A stretch of DNA of 64,000 nucleotides from Verrucomicrobiales bacterium (GCA_029940475.1 JAPYUT010000002.1:84694-148693); one strand, 5' to 3'; positions 45,101 through 53,473 are shown, counted from the stretch's first letter. Notes: generated by a model from the sequence alone, not told the origin. A program made the numbers and translations.

Positions 45101-46022
45101 ACCCGGACGCCCCGGCAGCAATCATGAGTTGCACCGGATTGGCACTATAGACATTTGCCTGTACACGGCTGTCACCCCACGCATATTGATCAAGAGATGC
45201 CGAGAATGCCTGCATGGCATCACCTGGATTCAGATTAAAGGTTTCCCCGGAGTAAGCATGCCAGTTGCTGCCATCTTTAGAATAAAAAACCTGGGAAGAT
45301 CCCGAAGGATTCGGGTTACTCAACTCCACCTGGAAGTCATTAAAATCAGCAAGCTCATAAACACCGCCATCAGCCGAGAACGAAGGAGGATTCAGTGCCA
45401 GAGGACCGGGGGTGGTATTAGGCGATTCATAGGATGGCGGGGTGGTCGGATTAACACTGGCCAGACCAAACCTCTGAGGAAGACCATTACTGGAATCAAA
45501 ATAATCCCAGACCCATGTGCTGTTCTTTGCAAGCTTAAGTGAAACTTCACGGTTTTCGGCTACCGGCTCAACAGGGACACTGTTCTCTTTCAGGCGAAAC
45601 TCCGCTATCCCCCGTTCACCACCGAGAGCGATAACAAATCGCTCCTTCTTCGCATCCCACAACGCACGTGGCACCTTGGTGGCAGCCGCTTTCTCAGACT
45701 GCATGACAACCTCCAAGCGGGAATCCACCATGGATTCACGCAAGCCGGAAATCTGCTTGTGGTTATCCTCGGTAGTTACCGTTTTCAGTTTATCGATAAT
45801 CGCCTGCGGGGAACTAAGCGTTCCAATTTCCCCACCATGGGTGAGATACATCCGCACAGCGGTATTAACAACGGCAACGTCCTGATTAAGTTTCTTGGAC
45901 TTGACGGAGGTTCTCATCTCCGTGACGCCGGAGAAGGATATGATTACAACGACCGCCAAAGCAGCGATGCAAATCATGACTTCGAGCAATGTGAAGGCTC
46001 GGTTTTGTTTGTTTGTGTTCAT
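42153..46022 (-). CDS. Giant prepilin with chitobiase-like domain and delta-60 repeats
   Basis: 1289 residues. The ATG at 46022 is preferred over 46076 because it gives a compact leader and lies just after the predicted transcription start. The leader 'MNTNKQNRA' precedes 'FTLLEVMICIAALAVVVII' (Ala -1, Glu +5). A helical spine of about 100 residues follows. The middle carries a chitobiase/hexosaminidase C-terminal-like domain near 'WRIFYTTDGSDPG'. The C-terminal 700 residues hold about 13 delta-60 repeats of form D-G-K-(I/V)-x-(V/I)-G-G-x-F. This would display a propeller- or solenoid-like head on a pilus, analogous in role to tip adhesins such as PilY1 (inference). Confidence 0.8.
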   Translation of the reverse strand: MNTNKQNRAFTLLEVMICIAALAVVVIISFSGVTEMRTSVKSKKLNQDVAVVNTAVRMYLTHGGEIGTLSSPQAIIDKLKTVTTEDNHKQISGLRESMVDSRLEVVMQSEKAAATKVPRALWDAKKERFVIALGGERGIAEFRLKENSVPVEPVAENREVSLKLAKNSTWVWDYFDSSNGLPQRFGLASVNPTTPPSYESPNTTPGPLALNPPSFSADGGVYELADFNDFQVELSNPNPSGSSQVFYSKDGSNWHAYSGETFNLNPGDAMQAFSASLDQYAWGDSRVQANVYSANPVQLMIAAGASGYRVSYPEVGGLMIAGDQPAVAQVNSIPVALTNSGEIPNRYQNSDSFNILWSYEGVDPLVSSTGASGTFSNGFPGVGVDFSLDKWAAKNSLPINIVAKSLNTDALIDSESVYSTIEINRISLLQPTSDVIEDGHYAPSQQVSLNPAGDSANLPEGWRIFYTTDGSDPGYDESGEPDRGTLYTGAFDLFSGSSLRADISARVYGPSGYAQWFTPSSPYSISLSRWHVPNWDGYIGGDFRKNTYSSFQNLKQHLVEGPLAIDFNPGSGLDSWGKCIALQSDGKAIVGGAFTSIDGVDRNRIARFNIDGSLDTSFDPGLGFDGDVLAVTIQPDGKILVGGKFKKFNNIWRKGLTRLNTDGTLDWSFNVGQAVHSDEAGWVHAIVLQDQRIFSGGIGGVSQLNDYKVVVCGCFSRYNYKPAYSLVRLNMNGRYDPTFDTSEGVAGFVHAAAVQEDGKVVIAGTFSRFDGVQRSNIARVLGNGKNDASFDPGTGADNEVRTVKMFDDGKIFIGGLFNSVNNKSRKGVARLDTNGSLDRSFNLGAKHGIRSWEVYSSSITDDGKILVGGKLISTVSSPMVNSPFLRLQNNGDIDLSYQPEDLPDGASVYAIETASDGRALMTGEFPAEFVVKSENIARLNTFSGHLDASFDVGEGADNGVHVVLKLSDGDVLIGGGFTRVKGVSRSCLAKLGADGTLRPFSVNIEGGEVLAAVEKEDGRIVIGGSFTSVSGNPSYRRIAVLTPEGSVDSSFSPSGTVSMAWVQEDPLKPWRGHWEQVSTAGFNGTVHAVGLTEDGNILAGGAFDGYGDIHQPCLALLNGDGSVNPLLSLANGNIPVVGSVHHIMTMPEGGVLYAGSFSGAIRYLRPDGTRDSGFTSPGINGPVYSVAIKEDGRLLIGGDFTRIGTAERQRVAVLNADGTFDSAFNSGNGADGAVRRVIPLADSNAVIMGSFRTYAGHPCKGVARVTPDGSIDTTFVNSSLDVTAINSTD

Positions 46023-46078
46023 TTTCTGGTGCTGTTTCTGTGTTTGTGAACCTCCTCGCACCTGTGGTTGATACATAA

Positions 46079-46104
46079 ATTATAGTTTTTATAGGAAATG
46101 GCAA
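46079..46104 (-). promoter_or_regulatory. Candidate promoter of the giant prepilin gene
   Basis: On the minus strand: TTGCCA (46104-46099), 14 nt, TATAAT (46084-46079), giving a leader of about 50 nt before the ATG at 46022. It has the same -35/-10 spacing as the major pilin candidate. A GAGGAGG stretch lies in the leader, but about 29 nt upstream of the ATG. Confidence 0.35.
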
Positions 46105-46296
46105 GATATTTTTATGGTTTCTATAATTTAAAAAATTTACACGCCCCTTTTCCCCATACATCCAAGGCAACTGTTTGATTTACAAGACATTAAGGAAATC
46201 CTAATCTTCTCTGCAAGAAAATTTCCCGAACTCCTTTCCCACGCCCTGTAAGTACTGTCAGCGTATCAGCTAGCCGCAAATAGCACCAAGTGCTCG

Positions 46297-47211
46297 TCAA
46301 CTGTTGAGTTGATCGGGATAATCCCCGCGGTCAACAAGAGCGGCAATGGCGCTAACCACATGATCGCGATCTTCCTTGTAGGTAACGCCAAACCAGGAAC
46401 CTGAGGTGCGCAATACCTGAACTGTTGCTGAGCCCTGCCTTACCATGTCATCCACGGCAAAGGGAATGTAAAACTCTGACTGCATTTCCACTCCCCGTGA
46501 TGCCAGAAATTGCCTGAACAGGTTCTCAAGGTAATCAAATACTGCCGGAGTAAATCCCCACATATTCATGGAGACAATTTCCTCACCTGACAAGACAATC
46601 TCCGAACCATCGGCCTCGATATGCCGGGCACCGGCCATCAGTTTTTCAATCCTTGTGAGCTCAGTCACTGACTGAAGCCCGCCATCAGCTCCAATATCAC
46701 ATACACCACGGGAAACGGTGCCAAACTCCGACAGGGTATTCTTCAGTGGGAAGCCTACCATGCAAAAAGGTGATGGAGTTATATCCTCCTGCAGGTTAAG
46801 CAAAAACCTCGCCATTTGCCCATAGGCATCCCTGCCGTAAAAGTCATCCGCATTGATCACGGCAAACGGATCTGCCACCACCTTGGATGCCGTCAGTATT
46901 GCATGAGCGGTTCCCCAGGGCTTCGTTCTCCCGGGAGGCACCCCAAAGCCATCCGGCAATGCGTCAAGGGACTGGAAGGCGTAATCCACTTCTATCTGGC
47001 CGGAAAAGCGGTTGCCGACCCCCTCCTTGAATGCCTCCTCGAAATCCCTCCGGATTACAAAAACAACCTTGCCGAATCCTGATCGAATCGCGTCAAATAC
47101 GGCATAGTCCATCACCGTCTCCCCATTCGGTCCCATCGAATCCATCTGTTTAAGGCCACCGTATCGGCTACCCATTCCTGCCGCTAGAACAAGAAGCGTT
47201 GGTTTTGTCAT
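46297..47211 (-). CDS. Sugar-phosphate nucleotidyltransferase-family protein
   Basis: A 304-residue cytoplasmic enzyme with the NTP-transferase signature 'LAAGMGSRYGGLKQMDSMG' at the N-terminus and the metal-binding Asp pair in 'FAVINADDFYGRDAY'. Family members activate sugar phosphates with UTP, CTP or GTP. The C-terminal part ('MNMWGFTPAVFDYLENLF', 'VTYKEDRD') is the form seen in uncharacterised members that often accompany small-molecule kinases. The sugar is not predictable here. No operon partner. Confidence 0.82.
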   Translation of the reverse strand: MTKPTLLVLAAGMGSRYGGLKQMDSMGPNGETVMDYAVFDAIRSGFGKVVFVIRRDFEEAFKEGVGNRFSGQIEVDYAFQSLDALPDGFGVPPGRTKPWGTAHAILTASKVVADPFAVINADDFYGRDAYGQMARFLLNLQEDITPSPFCMVGFPLKNTLSEFGTVSRGVCDIGADGGLQSVTELTRIEKLMAGARHIEADGSEIVLSGEEIVSMNMWGFTPAVFDYLENLFRQFLASRGVEMQSEFYIPFAVDDMVRQGSATVQVLRTSGSWFGVTYKEDRDHVVSAIAALVDRGDYPDQLNS

Positions 47212-47302
47212 CGATTTACTGCCAAGGGCAATGAAACGCTAGGGACTTGCGCCGCTAAGTCAACAACACCCGGCAACTGCCGCGCTTGTCGCGCAGTTCA
47301 CT

Positions 47303-47312
47303 GTGTGCACAC
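47303..47312. promoter_or_regulatory. GTGTGCACAC palindrome upstream of the sigma factor gene
   Basis: A perfect 10-bp palindrome just upstream of an AT-rich TATA-like stretch (47327-47345) and 44 nt before the sigma-factor ATG. It could be an operator for this gene. Short palindromes occur by chance, so support is weak. Confidence 0.25.
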
Positions 47313-47355
47313 CCCGTTCGCCGTGGTATATTTTATATAGTATAGCAACGAATTC

Positions 47356-47889
47356 ATGGACGACAACTTGTCAGCAGCATGGAAAGAATGGTTTCGCGCG
47401 AATGGCACGCAACTACTCCTGTTCGCACGTACACAGACCCGCAGTGCAGCCGATGCACAGGATGTCCTCCAGGATGCCATGCTTCGCCTGTGGAAATCCT
47501 ATTCGACCAAGAATAACAACAGTTGGGAACCTCCACCACTGCCCCTTGCCTATACCGCATTGCGTCACGCGGCAATTGACCAGGTCAGGAAAAACACGCG
47601 CCGCATGCGACGGGAGCAAAGTTCCGAGTATCTGGTTTCTGACAATGATCCCGCCGGCGACTGGTTCGGAACGGCTAAACTGGAGGCAAAAGAGAGGGCA
47701 ACGGCTTTGCAAACGGCAATTGAAGAGCTCCCTGGTAATTTCCGTGACGTCCTGGTCCTGAAAATATGGGGAGAACTGACTTTTGCCGAGATTGCCGATG
47801 CTCTTGCGATCCCGGCAAACACAGCAGCCTCCCGCTATCGCTACGCGCTTGAAGCATTGCGGAAAATACTTAAACCAAATTCCCTCTGA
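47356..47889 (+). CDS. ECF-type RNA polymerase sigma factor
   Basis: A 177-residue sigma-70-family factor with only regions 2 and 4. Region 2 has 'RSAADAQDVLQDAMLRLW' and 'YTALRHAAIDQVRKNTRR'; region 4 has 'ELPGNFRDVLVLKIWGELTF' followed by the helix-turn-helix 'AEIADALAIPANTAASRYRY'. An ECF factor directs RNA polymerase to a small regulon, usually for envelope stress. The next gene, 18 nt away, is a small single-membrane-helix protein likely to be its anti-sigma partner. Confidence 0.93.
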   Translation: MDDNLSAAWKEWFRANGTQLLLFARTQTRSAADAQDVLQDAMLRLWKSYSTKNNNSWEPPPLPLAYTALRHAAIDQVRKNTRRMRREQSSEYLVSDNDPAGDWFGTAKLEAKERATALQTAIEELPGNFRDVLVLKIWGELTFAEIADALAIPANTAASRYRYALEALRKILKPNSL

Positions 47890-47907
47890 TCGACGCTGTA
47901 ATAGAAA

Positions 47908-48402
47908 ATGGATCACGAAGCTGATAATTTTGAGTCGAGCCTGCGCGCGTTCTCTCCCGCAAAGGTTCCTGATGCGCTGCAATCGAGAATCCTGGAGATT
48001 GCCGACAATAACCCTGAAAAAGGACTTCCTGCTGCCACGGGCGCCGGCAATATCCGCAAATTCCATTTCCTCAGCCCTCTCGCCGCTGCCGCTGCCATCC
48101 TGATTGCCGCCACCGGTGTTTTTTTTGCAGTGCTTAACAATATCGAAACCATTCCCTCGGCCAAGCCCGACGGAATGGTAATGTTACCGGAAAAGGCACC
48201 GTTTGTTCCCGTGCATGCAGAGAATATCTTTGAAGGTGTCCATGATGAAGGCTTGTTCCTCACCGACGATAAAGTTCCCGTACAGGGTGTCCGCTATCAG
48301 TTTTCAGACTCCTTTAAGTGGCGAAATCCGCAGGACGGCTCAGTCATCGAGATGACAATTCCAAGCGAACGCTTCTTCCTGCTCCCAGTCCAGACTGACT
48401 GA
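47908..48402 (+). CDS. Putative anti-sigma factor (single-pass membrane protein)
   Basis: A 164-residue protein. The cytoplasmic N-terminal 45 residues are helical ('ESSLRAFSPAKVPDALQSRI'); a membrane helix follows ('SPLAAAAAILIAATGVFFAV') and then a periplasmic domain ending in 'SVIEMTIPSERFFLLPVQ'. No zinc-type HxxxCxxC motif is visible. The call rests on its position 18 nt after the ECF sigma gene and on topology. Confidence 0.6.
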   Translation: MDHEADNFESSLRAFSPAKVPDALQSRILEIADNNPEKGLPAATGAGNIRKFHFLSPLAAAAAILIAATGVFFAVLNNIETIPSAKPDGMVMLPEKAPFVPVHAENIFEGVHDEGLFLTDDKVPVQGVRYQFSDSFKWRNPQDGSVIEMTIPSERFFLLPVQTD

Positions 48403-48451
48403 CATTTTCCCATCACATCATTCACACATTAATTAAACCTGAGCTAACATA

Positions 48452-49411
48452 ATGAAAATCCCAACTCTTCCCCTGTATCTCGCTGCCACAGGAATCATCT
48501 CCCTTTCCGGCGCCATTGCCGACAATGCAAAACCTGATCCTGCGCCTGGGGATGAAACATTACACGGGCCGGCATGGCTGGGTGTAGCAACAGCACCTGT
48601 CGATGAGGTAGTGGCAGCGCAACTTGATCTTCCGGAAGGCATTGGGGCCGCAGTAAAACTGGTCATCCCTGACAGCCCTGCTGAAGCTGCCGGCATCAGT
48701 AAACACGATATCCTCTTTGAGCTTGCAGGAGAGCCGGTAAAATCTCCGGAACATCTTGGTGAACTCATCCGCGGCAAATCAAACGGCGACTCGGTTGAAC
48801 TGGCTGTCATACAACGCGGGGCAAAAAAATCACTCACCCTCACGCTCGGCACGCGCCCACCGCACCTCCAGCAGGAACCTGAGGCAAACGCCAAGCCCTT
48901 TGGAGGACGGGTTGACCTTGGTGACCTTGGAGGGCTCAAGTTCGAGATGCTCCCCTTCAAGGGTAACGGGGCAGGGTTCGGAAATATTGAGAAGCAGATG
49001 GAAAAAATGCGCAAGCAGATGGAAATGCACCTTGAGGGCATGTTTGAACTTGAAGAATTCGGGAACCTCCTCCCGGGAGCCGCGCGCATGATGGGATCAA
49101 GCAGCATGATGTTCAGCAATGAGGAAGGAAGTATTAAGATCCGCAGCAAAGACGGTAAAACCGACCTCACCGCCAAGGATCCCGATGGCAAGATTATCTT
49201 TGAGGGTGCCGTGAATACCGACGAAGAACGGGCAAAGCTGCCGGAAAGGCTCCGCAACAAGCTCGATGAATTCAAGAAATCCAGTAATGGCCTCAGCTTT
49301 GAAGGTTTTCGCCTCGGTGTGCCGCAGTTGAAAATTCCCGACCTCAAGCCTCCGGGAAAAGATACTCCTGTCCCTCCCGCCGAGAAAGACGGGAAAAAAA
49401 TAAGGCTATAG
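48452..49411 (+). CDS. Secreted PDZ-domain protein
   Basis: A 319-residue exported protein with a signal peptide ('LAATGIISLSGAIA') and one PDZ domain, about residues 40-130 ('WLGVATAPVDEVVAAQLDL', 'VIPDSPAEAAGISKHDILFE', 'LGELIRGKSNGDSVELAVIQ'). The rest is a Lys/Glu/Met-rich linker and a small beta domain with 'IKIRSKDGKTDLTAKDPDGK'. No protease triad is present, so it is not a DegP homologue. It follows the sigma/anti-sigma pair and may act as a sensor or adaptor of the same response. Confidence 0.78.
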   Translation: MKIPTLPLYLAATGIISLSGAIADNAKPDPAPGDETLHGPAWLGVATAPVDEVVAAQLDLPEGIGAAVKLVIPDSPAEAAGISKHDILFELAGEPVKSPEHLGELIRGKSNGDSVELAVIQRGAKKSLTLTLGTRPPHLQQEPEANAKPFGGRVDLGDLGGLKFEMLPFKGNGAGFGNIEKQMEKMRKQMEMHLEGMFELEEFGNLLPGAARMMGSSSMMFSNEEGSIKIRSKDGKTDLTAKDPDGKIIFEGAVNTDEERAKLPERLRNKLDEFKKSSNGLSFEGFRLGVPQLKIPDLKPPGKDTPVPPAEKDGKKIRL

Positions 49412-49428
49412 ACCCGATCCTTGATTAC

Positions 49429-50214
49429 TCAGGGCTTACCGGGGTCTTCATAGAGGTTAGCGGGATCAGCTTCAGCAAGCTCCACAAAAAATCCCGCAAG
49501 TTTTACGGTTAGCTCCGCGAGCAGCTGTTCACCCTTTTCCGCGGTGGCAGCAGCAGGATTACCCGATCCGGTGTCATTGGTTGCCTTTAACCAATCACGT
49601 TGACTCCAGGCCCAGCCCTCACGCATTGCACGAATGCGCGAAGCGTTGGTGGATCCGTCACCCGCCTGATCAAGGGGCATTACAAGTTCAGCAGCCACAT
49701 GCATCATCAGGCTTGTCTCGACTTCATCAGCATGATCACCTGGTTCATCAAAAATATCCTGGAAGTCTATTACACTGAACCAATCCACGGTGGACAGGAA
49801 CACCTCGGGAAACTCCACCTGCAACTCTCGAAGTTGTTGCCGGAAATTGTTTCCTCCGTGACCGTTAAGAACCGTCAGTTTCGCGATCCCCTGTTCCGCC
49901 AGTGAACCAATGACATCTGCCAGGACTGCTGTCTGGGTGGAAGGATTCATGTTGATGCAGAAAGGAATGTCGAGTTGCCCGGTGTTAACGCCGAAGGGCA
50001 CACAGGGCAGGACGCCAACCTTTGCCCCGCGCTCCCAGGCAATCCTTGCCGCACCGGCCGCGATGGCATCCAGCTGGATATTGTCGGTGGCGTATGGCAG
50101 GTGATAATTATGCGCCTCAGTGGCACCCCAGGGGAGCACTGCGAGTTCATATTCCCGGGAACGCACTTGTCCCCAGTTTGTTTCTGCAATCAAATATGGT
50201 CTCGGTTCGCTCAT
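49429..50214 (-). CDS. Creatininase-family amidohydrolase
   Basis: A 261-residue enzyme of the creatininase/MftE/FAPy-deformylase fold. The metal-site signature is 'LPWGATEAHNYHLPYATD' (Glu, His, Asp) with a second His-rich element 'LNGHGGNNFRQQLREL' and 'DHADEVETSLMM'. These enzymes hydrolyse small cyclic amides or act on peptide or modified-nucleobase substrates; the exact one is not evident. It lies 111 nt beyond nagB on the same strand, so cotranscription is uncertain. Confidence 0.85.
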   Translation of the reverse strand: MSEPRPYLIAETNWGQVRSREYELAVLPWGATEAHNYHLPYATDNIQLDAIAAGAARIAWERGAKVGVLPCVPFGVNTGQLDIPFCINMNPSTQTAVLADVIGSLAEQGIAKLTVLNGHGGNNFRQQLRELQVEFPEVFLSTVDWFSVIDFQDIFDEPGDHADEVETSLMMHVAAELVMPLDQAGDGSTNASRIRAMREGWAWSQRDWLKATNDTGSGNPAAATAEKGEQLLAELTVKLAGFFVELAEADPANLYEDPGKP

Positions 50215-50325
50215 GAAATGACTATTGCCCCCGGTGCTTTAAAAATGCCCGCTTAAGATTATTTCCGGAATACAGTTCGTAAAAACAGGTGAACCCCTTT
50301 CTTTAAAAGGTGGTTACAATGCTTA

Positions 50326-51108
50326 TTAGATGCATTGCCAAGCCGGTTTACCGGCAAAAACCTCCTTGTAATAATCAGCATGTTCCAGGCGCGAAGCTGC
50401 CGCTTCATCAATGATAATTTTCACCTCCTGGTGCATCTGCAGCACACTGGCAGGCACCATCGAGCTAAGCGGCCCTTCGACAGCCCTGGCGATAATTTCA
50501 GCCTTGGCTTCACCGAAGGCAAAAAGCAGGATCTGGCGACATTCCATGATCGTTGCCACCCCCATCGTGATGCAATGGCGGGGCACCTCCTCAATGCTGT
50601 CAAAAAACCGTGCGTTATCCTCACGGGTTTTACCGGCAAGGGTCTTTACCCGGGTGCGGGAGCCCAGTGATGACCCGGGTTCATTAAAGCCAATGTGCCC
50701 ATCAGAGCCGAGCCCCAGGATTTGCAGGTCAATTCCCCCGCAAGCCCGGATAGCCTCCTCATAAGCGTTGCACTGCTCGCTTACATCAACAGCCAGGCCA
50801 TCGGGAACGTGCGTCTGGCCGGCTGAGATGTTAATATCCTTAAACAACTCCTGCTCCATGAAATAGCGGTATGAACAGGGATGATCCCCCGGCAAGCCAA
50901 TGTATTCATCGAGGTTAAAACTGGTCACTCCCGTAAAATCGATCTCCTCACTGCGGTTCATCCGCACTAACTCCCTGTAAAGGGGCAGCGGAGTGCTGCC
51001 GGTGGCCAGCCCAAGCACCGCGTCAGCCTTGCTATCAAGCAATTTCCCGATAAGTCGCGCACCCATCGCCGCACAATCCTTCGCGCTCGGTTGAATAATA
51101 ACTTCCAT
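50326..51108 (-). CDS. nagB: Glucosamine-6-phosphate deaminase
   Basis: A 260-residue cytoplasmic aldose-ketose isomerase/deaminase converting glucosamine-6-phosphate to fructose-6-phosphate and ammonia. Motifs: 'LGLATGSTPLPLYREL', 'SFNLDEYIGLPGDHPCSYRY' (catalytic Asp), 'ILGLGSDGHIGFNEPGSSLG' (catalytic Asp/His), and 'GPLSSMVPASVLQMH'. Length and motif spacing are normal. It lies 24 nt downstream of the PIG-L deacetylase gene in the same unit. Confidence 0.96.
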   Translation of the reverse strand: MEVIIQPSAKDCAAMGARLIGKLLDSKADAVLGLATGSTPLPLYRELVRMNRSEEIDFTGVTSFNLDEYIGLPGDHPCSYRYFMEQELFKDINISAGQTHVPDGLAVDVSEQCNAYEEAIRACGGIDLQILGLGSDGHIGFNEPGSSLGSRTRVKTLAGKTREDNARFFDSIEEVPRHCITMGVATIMECRQILLFAFGEAKAEIIARAVEGPLSSMVPASVLQMHQEVKIIIDEAAASRLEHADYYKEVFAGKPAWQCI

Positions 51109-51132
51109 CGGTTAAAGGGTTTATATAAAGAG

Positions 51133-52020
51133 TCAGCAGGAAAAATAACGTGCAAGCTTTGAACGCACGTCCGCACCAAACTTATCAATATAATTTAACA
51201 CGTAATCGGCCAAATCAATCGACTCGTCGTGAATCAGGGGAGTAAGGTCCATTGCAAAGGTAACCTGCTCGATCTTGTCACGCGCTTTGGCATAAAAGAA
51301 AGTCGCGTTGGCGTAGCGACGCCCGACTGCTGCCCGGTCGTAACGCTTGCCGCCGGTAATTTGACTGTCGTATACTCCAACCAGGGCACTGGCCAGGTTC
51401 TCCCGCTGACTGACATCGAGCACCACCTTGTCGCCGTCAGATAGCCAGTCCAGGTCCCGCCACACCTCGCAGCCATACACCAGCTTCGGGCGACATTCCG
51501 GGGCAAGGGCATGCATAGCCCGCACCACCCCCCGGAGAACGGCAATATGAGTTGAATGCTTGTCAGCCGGGTTATGCGTATAGACAACTTCCGGCCTGGC
51601 CACCTGCAGGATTTGCAGCAGGTCATCCTTGAGAATTTCCGCACCGGCAGCTTCCTTGATCGACGCACTCGGCAGGCACAACTGGGCCATCGCTCCATAC
51701 TTGCCGACCATAGCAGCCTGACGCTGTTCCTCCTTGCGAATGGCAACCATCTCAAGGTCCGAATACTTTGCATACGGGCCAACCCGCGAACTACCCGCAC
51801 CATCAGTGCAGGTCACCCCGGAAAACCATTGTCCAGACTCCCCGTAACATTGGGAAATCCCGTGGTAAGCCATGATCTCAAGGTCATCGGGATGTGCCCC
51901 GATCGCCAGGTGGGTGGTTCTTTCCAGCGCCTCCCTCATCGCCTTGCCGTCCGGGGCAAAAAAATCGACGCTGGACTCAATGGCAGCCTCCTCATGCCGG
52001 TTCACTAATTCCGAGATCAT
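51133..52020 (-). CDS. PIG-L/LmbE-family N-acetyl-sugar deacetylase
   Basis: A 295-residue zinc hydrolase. The catalytic motif '[16 protein letters not shown]' provides the Asp and metal ligands; '[20 protein letters not shown]' provides the second His pair. The family deacetylates GlcNAc-containing substrates such as GlcNAc-phosphatidylinositol, GlcNAc-malate or chitobiose. Its position between kbl and nagB suggests conversion of an N-acetylated amino-sugar to the NagB substrate. Its start overlaps kbl by 4 nt. Confidence 0.88.
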   Translation of the reverse strand: MISELVNRHEEAAIESSVDFFAPDGKAMREALERTTHLAIGAHPDDLEIMAYHGISQCYGESGQWFSGVTCTDGAGSSRVGPYAKYSDLEMVAIRKEEQRQAAMVGKYGAMAQLCLPSASIKEAAGAEILKDDLLQILQVARPEVVYTHNPADKHSTHIAVLRGVVRAMHALAPECRPKLVYGCEVWRDLDWLSDGDKVVLDVSQRENLASALVGVYDSQITGGKRYDRAAVGRRYANATFFYAKARDKIEQVTFAMDLTPLIHDESIDLADYVLNYIDKFGADVRSKLARYFSC

Positions 52021-53234
52021 ATTCCGAGTTCCTCTTTTACCATGATAAATTTTTCCACTGCAAGTTCAAGGTCGGTTCTCTCAAGAGCCGCCGATACCTG
52101 ACACCTGATACGCGCCATCCCCTCCGGGACAACCGGGTAACTGAAGGCAATAACGTAAATTCCCTCCTCAAGCAAGCGTTCAGCCATGCGTCCAGCCAAC
52201 CTTGCATCGCCAAGCATAATCGGAACAATCGGGTGCTCCCCTGGCACCACATTAAATCCGGCCGCCTCAATCTCGGCCCGGAAATAAACAGTGTTCTGCC
52301 ATAAGCGGCGGCGCAATTCACCGGATTGGGCAACCAAATCGAGAGCCTTTAGAGAAGCGGCCACAATTGCAGGCGCAAGGCTATTGGAAAACAGGTATGG
52401 CCGTGAACGTTGCCTGAGTAATTCAATAATCTCCCGCCGCCCGCTTGTATATCCGCCGCTGGCTCCGCCAAGTGCCTTGCCCAGGGTTCCTGTGATGATG
52501 TCAATGCGGTCGACTACCCCGCAATGCTCGTGAGAGCCCCGCCCGTTCTCGCCGAGGAAACCCACCGCATGAGAATCATCAACCATCACGGTCGCGTCGT
52601 ATTTTTCGGCAAGGTCACAAATGCCGGCGAGATCCGCAATCGTCCCGTCCATGGAGAATACCCCGTCAGTGGCAACCATCACCTGCAATGCACCCGCCCC
52701 GCGTGCCTCGGACAACTTATCATCGAGATCAGCAAGGTCATTGTTTTCAAAACGATATCGTGCTGCCTTGCACAACCTGATGCCATCGATAACGCTGGCA
52801 TGATTGAGCTGATCACTGATTACCGCATCCTCCTCTCCCAGCAGGGTTTCAAACAAGCCGCCGTTGGCATCAAAGCACGAACTGTAGAGGATGCTGTCCT
52901 CGGTACCGAGAAAAGCCGAGATCCTCTCCTCCAGTTGCTTGTGGATCTCCTGGGTTCCACAAATGAAGCGGACTGAAGCCATGCCGTAGCCCCACTTGTC
53001 CAGTGCCTGCTTTGCAGCAGTGATAATTTCCGGATGATTGGCAAGGCCGAGATAATTATTCGCACAAAGGTTCAACACCCCTTCACCCCCCGGCACATTG
53101 ATACACCCCGACTGCGGGCTGGTGATTACCCTCTCGTTCTTGTACAGCCCGTTTTCCCTGATGCGCTCAAGCGTATCACCCACCCTCTCAAGTAATGAAC
53201 CAGACACAGGATCATTGATAGCCGGGAAGCACAA
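52017..53234 (-). CDS. kbl: 2-amino-3-ketobutyrate CoA ligase (glycine C-acetyltransferase)
   Basis: A 405-residue PLP-dependent alpha-oxoamine synthase cleaving 2-amino-3-ketobutyrate to glycine and acetyl-CoA. It closely follows the E. coli Kbl pattern: '[16 protein letters not shown]', '[17 protein letters not shown]', '[14 protein letters not shown]', '[17 protein letters not shown]', and the PLP lysine in '[15 protein letters not shown]'. The start is uncertain, as only TTG (53234) or GTG (53207) fit after an in-frame stop. Threonine dehydrogenase, its usual partner, is not adjacent. It overlaps the PIG-L gene by 4 nt. Confidence 0.93.
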   Translation of the reverse strand: MCFPAINDPVSGSLLERVGDTLERIRENGLYKNERVITSPQSGCINVPGGEGVLNLCANNYLGLANHPEIITAAKQALDKWGYGMASVRFICGTQEIHKQLEERISAFLGTEDSILYSSCFDANGGLFETLLGEEDAVISDQLNHASVIDGIRLCKAARYRFENNDLADLDDKLSEARGAGALQVMVATDGVFSMDGTIADLAGICDLAEKYDATVMVDDSHAVGFLGENGRGSHEHCGVVDRIDIITGTLGKALGGASGGYTSGRREIIELLRQRSRPYLFSNSLAPAIVAASLKALDLVAQSGELRRRLWQNTVYFRAEIEAAGFNVVPGEHPIVPIMLGDARLAGRMAERLLEEGIYVIAFSYPVVPEGMARIRCQVSAALERTDLELAVEKFIMVKEELGI

Positions 53235-53473
53235 AATGCCAACGGGAATTCAATGCGAACAGGACATTATGATTACCAATGGAGCACTTTGATCGATTCC
53301 CCCGGCGCAATGCCGCCGGAAAGCCGTATTTATGATTTTTTTCAGCCTATGATAATCCTGTGATTGCGGACAATTCGCAGGTAGCTGGATCAATGACACC
53401 TGAAAATCAGGTGGCATGAGGACTCTCTGCGTATAGAATCCCTCCATTAAATAAACTGACACCCATCAAATCC

